This document shows, piece by piece, positions 57,292 to 64,000 of a stretch of DNA of 64,000 nt (position 1 is the first letter of the stretch; each line of letters starts with the position of its first letter). Under the pieces are notes generated by a model. That model was not told where the DNA came from, ran no database searches, and saw nothing but the letters and a program-made list of their open reading frames with translations. The DNA lies in assembly GCF_963678635.1 (NCBI RefSeq), contig NC_087067.1, forward strand, positions 24,683,547 to 24,747,546. Direction: 5' to 3'. The translations under genes and the position numbers were made by a program. This DNA comes from Symsagittifera roscoffensis. Taxonomy: Eukaryota > Xenacoelomorpha > Acoela > Convolutidae.

Positions 57292-57792
57292 TCTTCGTGA
57301 CTTCGGGATGTATACAGGTATGTGTTAACCAGCTCAAGAATTACCTTACCAGCTCAAGAATTACCTTACTCAAGAATTCTCTCGAAATGTTCCCTTGCAA
57401 ATACTTGCTGTAAGTGCCGATTATCGCGAGTTCACTCAAGGTTTCTCTCTCTGTTTCTCGCTCGAGTATAGTTGGATTTTCAACTTTGTTTTTCAAACTT
57501 GATCTGAAAACAGAAAGCATATTGAAACTTGACATGTCATGTTCCTAACCTAGAGACCCCCCTTTTACCAGTATGGTTAAAATCTTATCATTTTCATATC
57601 ACTTAAAACAATTCAATTGGGATTCCCTTAAAAGCATGCAGATTCATTTTATGTTTTAGCACCGTTAACTCTTTTTTAAAATTCAATTGTCATGCCAATC
57701 ATATCTTTAAGATCCCTTTACCTGCGCCGCACCCCAGTACCTAACTCAAGACTCCTCCCTCACACCCGACTCGATACCCCCATGTACCCGAC
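57292..57792 (-). other. Non-coding spacer between the pol and SGNH frames (possible LTR/leader)
   Basis: It contains a polypurine-like run (TAAAAGGGGGGTC on the minus strand, about 57558-57571), a TTTCTGTTTTCAG splice-acceptor-like word near 57508, and a direct repeat of about 20 bp, ACCAGCTCAAGAATTACCTT, at 57330-57369. These features would fit either an internal leader for a spliced downstream message or an LTR separating two elements. Confidence 0.5.
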
Positions 57793-59166
57793 TCAGGCGA
57801 TGCTCAAGTAGTACTTCTTATGAAGATACACCATTATCTCAGTTTCTGCAAAGACCACATGTAGGATAGCGTACAATTCCCTCGGGCTCAGTTTGCCCCT
57901 GTTTGGGTCATACACGGGCATTGAGACTTCTGTTATCCCTCTTTCAATCATGAAGTCTCGTAATCTTGTTAGTGCCAATATCACGTGTTCGGGAACGATT
58001 GTGTTCCTGTCATTGACCCTCGTTACTAGGAAGCACAGATATTTGCCCGGGACTTGTGCCACTGACGGTGGAAGCGCTGCCATCCCTCCCAGTCCTGGTC
58101 TCTGTCTGAACAGAAACTCTACATTCTGGTACTCTCTTTTGAAGTCAGCTTCCAATCTTGATTTGAAACTCATGTCCGCCGTGATGCAGATCGCGCTGGT
58201 CCTGTTTGACAGGATGAAGTCGCTATCTGTTATCATGATGTTCTCCGAGTATTCATTAGGTATTTCGAATTTCGTTTTGAAATTCCGACCTATAGTAGGC
58301 TCTGGCTCTTCTTCCTCCAGTTCCAATTCGCTCGTTTCTCTCACTTCCTTGAGCTTCTTTATCATCAAATTTTCGGTGTGGGTAAGTCCTACCCCCACTC
58401 CCCGGACAAAAATATTTATCGACGTCCCCGTCGATGTTGTCGGGTCTGAATTGTCCTGAGGAATGTCCAGTGGCCTGTCTGTTGCCGTCCATCCGAAAAG
58501 AGGGTCCTCTGTCTTCATGTAATTTGCTGCTGATACATCGACTTGCTGAATGCTTTGTCCTTCGCGGCTCTCGTCTTTGACATCACGCATCCACTCTAGA
58601 ATCCTCAAGTTCGTGTTCTCCCTCCTCTCTATCTCACTCTGTTCGATATCCGTTTCTACTTCTGGCGTCGAGTAATCATCCTGCGGATAATGACCACCAT
58701 CGTCAATGACCTGCCATTCCTCTCCGGCTTCCAGTTCGCCTGCCTTCAGTAATTCCTCGCCCAAATTGTCTGGCTGTATCTTATCGATCAAGAAGTCATC
58801 CCCGTACCTGTTGTACCTCATGCCGGTGCGTTTACGATTGCCAGTCCTGGTTTCCGGTGGTGTTGGTCGATCCGGCTCCATCCACTTTGGCACCTCGTCT
58901 TGCTCCGGGTCGTTCCAGTCTTCTTCTACAAATGATCCTGCATCAGACCCCACTCCTATCTTTTCATTGTCGTCCAAACTCAAGTTCTCATTACCATCAT
59001 TTTTCTCTCGAGTACCTTTCTCATTCACTTCACACGCTGGCTCTACCACCAGGTACTCAAGACCCTCCATGTCCTTCGGTATGCACCAATCCTCTGGGGA
59101 CGGGACGTGAGGCTTCAGATTTTCATAATGTGCCGCTCGCCCAGTACTCAAGCGATAGAACCGTCC
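57793..59166 (-). CDS. Pol C-terminal extension with macro-domain-like module
   Basis: It begins with the RAAHYENLKPH / EDWCIP text that follows the integrase GPF motif in this Ty3/gypsy group, then a long acidic linker. Residues ~303-447 (about 57811-58245) resemble a macro (ADP-ribose-binding) domain: FILSNRTSAICITADMSF, then KYLCFLVTR, then a helix LTRLRDFMIERGITEVSMPV, and finally ELYAILHVVFAETEIMVYL. This order matches OARD1-like macro domains (N-terminal strand, LVTK-like strand, iamP strand, final vF...VY). ADP-ribose binding is inferred; the role for a retroelement is unknown. Confidence 0.65.
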   Translation of the reverse strand, partial: GRFYRLSTGRAAHYENLKPHVPSPEDWCIPKDMEGLEYLVVEPACEVNEKGTREKNDGNENLSLDDNEKIGVGSDAGSFVEEDWNDPEQDEVPKWMEPDRPTPPETRTGNRKRTGMRYNRYGDDFLIDKIQPDNLGEELLKAGELEAGEEWQVIDDGGHYPQDDYSTPEVETDIEQSEIERRENTNLRILEWMRDVKDESREGQSIQQVDVSAANYMKTEDPLFGWTATDRPLDIPQDNSDPTTSTGTSINIFVRGVGVGLTHTENLMIKKLKEVRETSELELEEEEPEPTIGRNFKTKFEIPNEYSENIMITDSDFILSNRTSAICITADMSFKSRLEADFKREYQNVEFLFRQRPGLGGMAALPPSVAQVPGKYLCFLVTRVNDRNTIVPEHVILALTRLRDFMIERGITEVSMPVYDPNRGKLSPRELYAILHVVFAETEIMVYLHKKYYLSIA

Positions 59167-59169
59167 TTG

Positions 59170-62100
59170 TTAATGAGCCTCCGTTATCATGAATGGTCCC
59201 CTCCACTTCTTGAGTAGTTTCTTTGTTCCCTTGGGCGGTATTACATTTTGGAAGACCCACACGTATTGGCCCACTTCATATGGCTTTGCTCTTAATATTT
59301 TTTCGTCGTATTTCCTGCGTTGCCTCATTTGCGCTTGCGCCGTGTTCCTCCTGCATAGCTCGTTCAACTCCTGTTGTCTTTTGATCGCTTCTTTCACGTA
59401 TGCCTGAGGCGACGTCCTTTTCCCCTCGTATTCCGGGTAAAAGAATGTCAGAGGCATTGCTCTCTCCCTGCCCGTCAACATCATGAAAGGACTGATGCCC
59501 GTAGTTGAGTGCTGTGTACTGTTGTAGGCTCCTACTACCTGTGGCAGGTATTTGTCCCAGTCCGTCATGTATCTTGAGCAGTACACCCTTAACATGTTGA
59601 CCAGTGTCCTGTTTTGTCTCTCTACCAACCCATTGGTCTGCGGGTGATAGGTCGTCGAGTGTGCTTGAGCAATGTGCGATCTCTTCATCAATTCTTTTGT
59701 CAAGTCCCCCACAAAAGCTTTGCCGTTGTCCGACTGGAAAGTCATTGGACAACCATACCGCGATATCCAATGCGTTATCAGATGATCACATGTCTCTTCG
59801 GCCGAGGCTGTCTGGCACGGAACCGCTTCCGCCAACTTTGTGAAGTGATCTATTATAACCAGTATCTGGTTGTATCCCGACTCTGTCATGCAGATTTTTT
59901 GATGGTCTATCTGCACCACTTCATTGAACTCCGAGCTCTCAACGGACTTGAGGGGAAACTTCATCTTCCTTGGGTCTTTTACCTGGAGACATGCCAGGCA
60001 GGCATTCACCCATCTCTCGCAAGCTTTTCTCATTCCTGGCCAATCAAATCTGTGAAGTATCCTTTGTTGTACTTTGTCTATCCCCTGGTGACCCATCTGG
60101 TCGTGTGATCTGAAAAGCACCTCTGTCTGGTACAATTGTGGTAGTATGATGAGGTTGTGTTTGTGTAATATCTTTTCCTCATCTCTCCTCTTGCACGCTA
60201 CCACTCCATCAGCTGTGTGATAAAGTAAGTCTCTCTTTTCTTTGTAGAACTGGCTCAAGATCTTGTAGCTGTCTTCCTCAAGTTACCCCTTCTCCTTGAC
60301 CCCCGACTGGATCCATTTGGAGAGGTTACTTGTCATTTTGTCATTCTTCTGGGCTCTTATTAGGTCTGACAGCCTATATCTTGCCTTGACATGCTCCTTT
60401 AACGCCATGATCTGTCCATTCATCTCACCAGGGTTGTGGATGTCATCACTCAGTTTCACGCATATCATCCTTTTCACGATTTTCATATCATCTTCTGGCA
60501 CCAGATTCGTTCTGATGTTTGAGTTGCATGATAGTTCCCTGAATGGTTTCCTTGCGACCGCAATTTTCTCAAGTTCCTCACCACCTCGCATCTCCTGTAT
60601 GTCCATGTTATATGTTCCTGAAGATGGATCCGTCTGTAACTCCCTGTCGTGGTGCCTTGTCTTCTCTTCCGCCAGTATCATGCACAGACTGTCCTGGTTT
60701 TCGCTGCTCTCATCCGAGTCTTCATCCCATCCTTCACGCTCCCCGGACAATTTTCCTTCTCCGGTTCCTTCTTCCGTGAACCTGGAACACTCCCCGGACT
60801 CTTGACCTAGTCCCAGGTGTTCAGTATCTTCCTTGAACGTCACTTTCTTTTTCCTAACCCTGGTCTGCTCCAGAATGTCTTCGGGGATTTTGTCAACTAG
60901 TGACCGCACGACATCTTTGCTGTCAGTGACGCTTCCTCTTGATGAGTCAGTATCGTTCACTGTCTCTTTTCTCCGAAGTATAGTGAATTCCGGTTTCTCT
61001 GTACCCTTCTCCTGGATCACTGGCTTATCATCTGATAGTTTCTCGAGCAACCTCATTAAGTCATCATCTATCTGTGCAGTTCCTGCTTCCACCTGGTTAA
61101 GATCATAGCCTTTTGCCTTGAGCGTCTCCCTCACGATCTTCGACTTGAGTATAATCTCAATCGGAATCCTCTTGCTCTTCCTCAAGATGGTCTTCTCTGG
61201 AGGCTCTTTAGGCAATTCAGGATGATCTTCTATCGGTTTGCCTGACTTGTCCAGCCATCTCGTGAGTGGAAGACTGTCGTACGTTTCCTTGTCCATGAAT
61301 GAGAAGCCATCTTTGATTTCAGGTCTGTCTGCTTCTCTTTGCTCTTGTCTCTCATAGAACTCCGTCTTCTTACTCAAGCTGTCGGCATTCTGATGTTTAT
61401 CTCGCGTTCTATGCTCAATTATCATGTTGTATCCGTCCAGGCGAACTATCCACCTCCCAATGTAACTTTGGTCCATTGAGTACGTTTTCAGCCAGCTCAG
61501 TGCTCTGTTGTCGACTCGCAACTTGAATGGCTCACTGCCCAGGTATGCCCTGTATTTCTCGACAAAGGTAACCACCGCGAACATCTCAGCTTTCGGTGCT
61601 CCGTACTTCATTTCCGTGTCACTCAGGACTTTGCTCCCGTACGCTATTGGTCTCAAGACTGTCTTCCCATTCCATTCTTGTTCTTGGTGGAGAATCCCAG
61701 AAATCGCGACCACCGACGCATCCGTGTCCAGCACGTACATCCCTTTCTCAGTCGGCATACCCAGTACTGGTGCCTCACATAGCTCTTTCTTTATCCTCTG
61801 GAATGACTCTTCTGCTGCGTTGTTCCACGTGAACTTCTTGCCCTTGTGTCTTATTAATTGTTGCATCGGGTATACCTTGTCTGCATAGCCTTTGATGAAC
61901 TCTCTATAATAGTTAGCGAAACCCAGGAAGCTCATCAACTGGTGCTCTGTCTTCGGTGATTTCCAGGTCAGGACTGCTTCCACGGCGTCCGTATCAGGTC
62001 TGATGCCGTGCTTGTCTACCATCCTGCCCAAGTATTTTATTGAGTCCTTGAGTATCTCGCACTTTGATGGTTTACACTTTAGCCCCGACCTCTTCATGCA

Positions 62101-63999
62101 TGCAAACACTTCGTCTAGTCTCTCAATGTGGTCTTCCAGTGTTGGCGTCGCTATTACCACGTCATCCACGTAGCACATTACCAGGTTGCCATACTTCTTC
62201 GTTACGCCTATCAGCGCGTGTGCCATCAACCGCTGAAACGTGGCTGTGGCATTGCAAAGTCCAAACGGCATCCGTTTCCATTGAAAAAGACCCAACTCGC
62301 AGGCAAACCCTGTCTTGTCCCTGTCCTGCTTCCTTAGTGGTACTTGCCAAAAGGCCGAGCCTAAATCAAGAGTCGTAAAAAATTTTGCATCACCTAACTT
62401 CGAGAGACTCTCATCAATCCTAGGTATGGGATAGGCATCCTTCACCGTGACGGAGTTCAGGTATCGAAAGTCACAACAAAACCTCAACTGGTCGCCTTTC
62501 TTTTTGGCCATCACTACTCTACACGCCCATGGTGACTTGGATGGTTCTATCATGTCATACTCTAGTAACGTCTCGATCTCTTTTCTACACGCGTCCGATT
62601 TGTGTGGGGTCATGCGCCTCGCCCCCTCCCTGTGTGGTACCGCGTTTTCCTCAAGTTCTATTTCATGCTCAACGAAATTACAACACCCGATATCCGCCTT
62701 ATGTCTCGAAAAAACTTCCTCGTTCCGCTCTAGTACGTCCTTGATGGCTTCGAGCTGTTCATCTTTCAGTTTGCCCCTCAAATGTTCAATCTCCGGCAGG
62801 ACCGGTTTTTCATTTTGCATTTCATCTAGTGTGGGTCGCTCTGGAAAGTTCGAATAGCTCGAAAGACCATCATCCGTTTCTGACTTAAGTGATTTAATAA
62901 GACCTGAAGAATCTTTTATTTTCTGCAATCGTCTCAAGATACAAATTTTGTCCCTGTGATTGGGACAATCAACAACTTCATTTTGTTTTGAGTTCTCAAT
63001 TGTTTCATATCGAGTTTTAACCGGTAAAGCATATCCCAGTTTCCTCCCTCTCTGTATCGTGATCGGTATATCAAGGGTATTCAACAAGACACTGACGCAG
63101 AGGCCGCTCTTCGTTATCGAAAATGATCTTCCTAAAACAGCAGCACTTTGACTATTAGGATTCGGAACTATGCACACTTGCTTGTTGTCACTTAGTTCAT
63201 TGTAATTTTTCATCCTCAAACTTACGATTGCCGCTTCATTAGCTTTTAGCCTCACCCTCCTACTCAAGAATACCGGTGCTTTGTTTTCATTTGCCATTAT
63301 TAAATTTACCGGTTTGATTGCGTACCTCCTATCCGGGTTCCGTATCCTGAACATTGCGTTATTTAGATCAATCGTTACGTCGAAATTCCTGATGAAGTCT
63401 CTGCCCAAAATGAATTGGTCAGATTCATCTAGGTTTTCTACCACGATAAAGCTCATCCACAGGTTACGTTCCCCCAAATTGAGGGCTATTATCGGCGTCC
63501 TGCCCAGCACCCGTAGGGCCCCTTTGTTTGCAGCTGACAGCCGTATTCTCGAGTCTATCAAGTCACCTTTGTCAAAGCCCATCTTTTCCCAAGTTTCGAT
63601 TGGTATAACGCTCAAGACTGCTCCCGTGTCAAGCAACCCACGCAACTGAGTCTTTTTGCCACTTATATCCAGCACGTGCCCTGTCACATCCGCCTCCGTC
63701 CCGATGTGCATTGCATCTTCCTCAAGCATGGCGCAGTGTCCAATCGATCTCACTTTCAATTCTTCTTTCCCTGCAAAGATTTGTCCAATTAGGTCTTCGT
63801 CACATGTTATCATCGTCTTGGTATAGATGTTAATCCCATCTATATTTAGCATCACCTCGTGTGGACCGTAAGCTTCAGTATATCTGCTATCAACACGTAC
63901 CGACTTGCTGCCCCCTCTCATGAGTAGTGCTCTCAGTGCTCTAGAAGTCGTTTGTGGGCTTATACCACTCAAATAGTCTTCATACACGTCAATGTGCAT
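59170..63999 (-). CDS. pol: Pol: aspartic protease, reverse transcriptase, RNase H, integrase
   Basis: The frame enters from beyond the right edge. Protease: GLLDTGAVLSVIP at about 63630, then ILGRDFIRNFDV. Reverse transcriptase (about 62000-62680): RFCCDFRYLN, TTLDLGSAFWQVPL, MPFGLCNATATFQ and the YVDD active site at about 62163-62172. RNase H (about 61360-61750): LDTDAS, then AEMFAVV and DNRALSWL. A long charged linker separates this from the integrase (about 59190-60150), with the HHCC zinc site (HDQMGH...CLAC), VQIDHQ and FQSDNGKAF and NGLVERQNRTL for the D,D,E triad, and WRGPFMI as the GPY/F module. All belong to Ty3/gypsy. It looks nearly whole, with about two breaks over pol including its C-terminal extension. 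Confidence 0.93.
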
Positions 64000-64000
64000 T

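Larger units (their letters stand above)
49060..64000 (-). mobile_element. Young Ty3/gypsy LTR retroelement, incomplete at the window edge
   Basis: Nearly 14 kb of the minus strand is open coding sequence with much higher GC than its surroundings. From the right edge it carries protease, RT, RNase H and integrase, a macro-like C-terminal module, a roughly 0.5 kb non-coding spacer, a 2028-codon frame and an overlapping 437-codon frame, then about 1.1 kb of non-coding sequence. It appears young, with about three breaks. The 5' LTR and probably a gag region lie beyond 64000, so LTRs cannot be compared. Because a gag-like frame follows pol, two adjacent elements sharing an LTR at 57292-57792 is an alternative reading. 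Confidence 0.85.

Noticed and set aside
49060-57792. Attempt to find an LTR pair inside the window
   Set aside because: I compared the 57292-57792 spacer with 49060-50200 by eye and saw no shared stretch beyond short CTCAAG words, so no LTR is called.
1-64000. tRNA or rRNA genes
   Set aside because: No cloverleaf with a GGTTCGAATCC-type T-arm and matching acceptor stem, and no rRNA-like conserved block, was recognised by eye.

Overview
The window looks like intergenic or heterochromatin-like DNA from an AT-rich animal genome, most likely an invertebrate. A nematode is possible but not shown. Splice signals, polyadenylation signals, LTR retroelements and a GIY-YIG retroelement fragment make it eukaryotic. 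I find no convincing host gene and no rRNA or tRNA. Almost everything recognisable belongs to mobile elements.

Layout. (1) 1-6150: AT-rich DNA with short dispersed, tandem and palindromic repeats, ending in a G-rich minisatellite. (2) 6151-21825: one 15.7 kb element bounded by very long inverted repeats (about 4.65 kb left, 4.28 kb right) around a 6.75 kb core. It carries a family of small proteins that look like PC4-type ssDNA-binding/coactivator domains, a spliced two-finger zinc protein in the arms, a 45-residue membrane peptide, an internal tandem duplication of about 2.07 kb, arrays of CCAAT (NF-Y type) boxes at most promoters, CArG boxes at one divergent promoter and a 20-bp iteron array at each end. 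No transposase, integrase, polymerase or capsid gene is recognisable. Its AG...CT ends and long arms recall Polintons/Mavericks, but the family is unassigned. This is the best candidate for an undescribed system. (3) 21826-28130: flank repeats, then about 5.4 kb with nothing recognised. (4) About 28130-48345: a heavily decayed plus-strand Ty3/gypsy relic with env-like remains. Its pol-to-env part is tandemly duplicated, and the RNase H segment is amplified to about nine copies. (5) 48670-49031: a GIY-YIG fragment of a Penelope-like element. (6) About 49060 to beyond 64000, minus strand: a much younger, GC-richer Ty3/gypsy element. Its pol (protease, RT, RNase H, integrase) ends in a macro-domain-like module. 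A 2028-codon frame next to it contains two SGNH/GDSL-hydrolase-like domains.

How the genes may work together. In the long-TIR element, host-type promoter boxes sit in front of almost every gene, and the duplicated PC4-like proteins end in a cyclin-docking-like RxLF motif after an acidic SUMO-interaction-like stretch. This suggests, by inference only, a set of small factors acting on host transcription or the cell cycle while replication or mobility enzymes come from elsewhere. In the 3' element, protease through integrase supply the normal Ty3/gypsy cycle; the macro and SGNH modules are extra domains whose roles are unknown.
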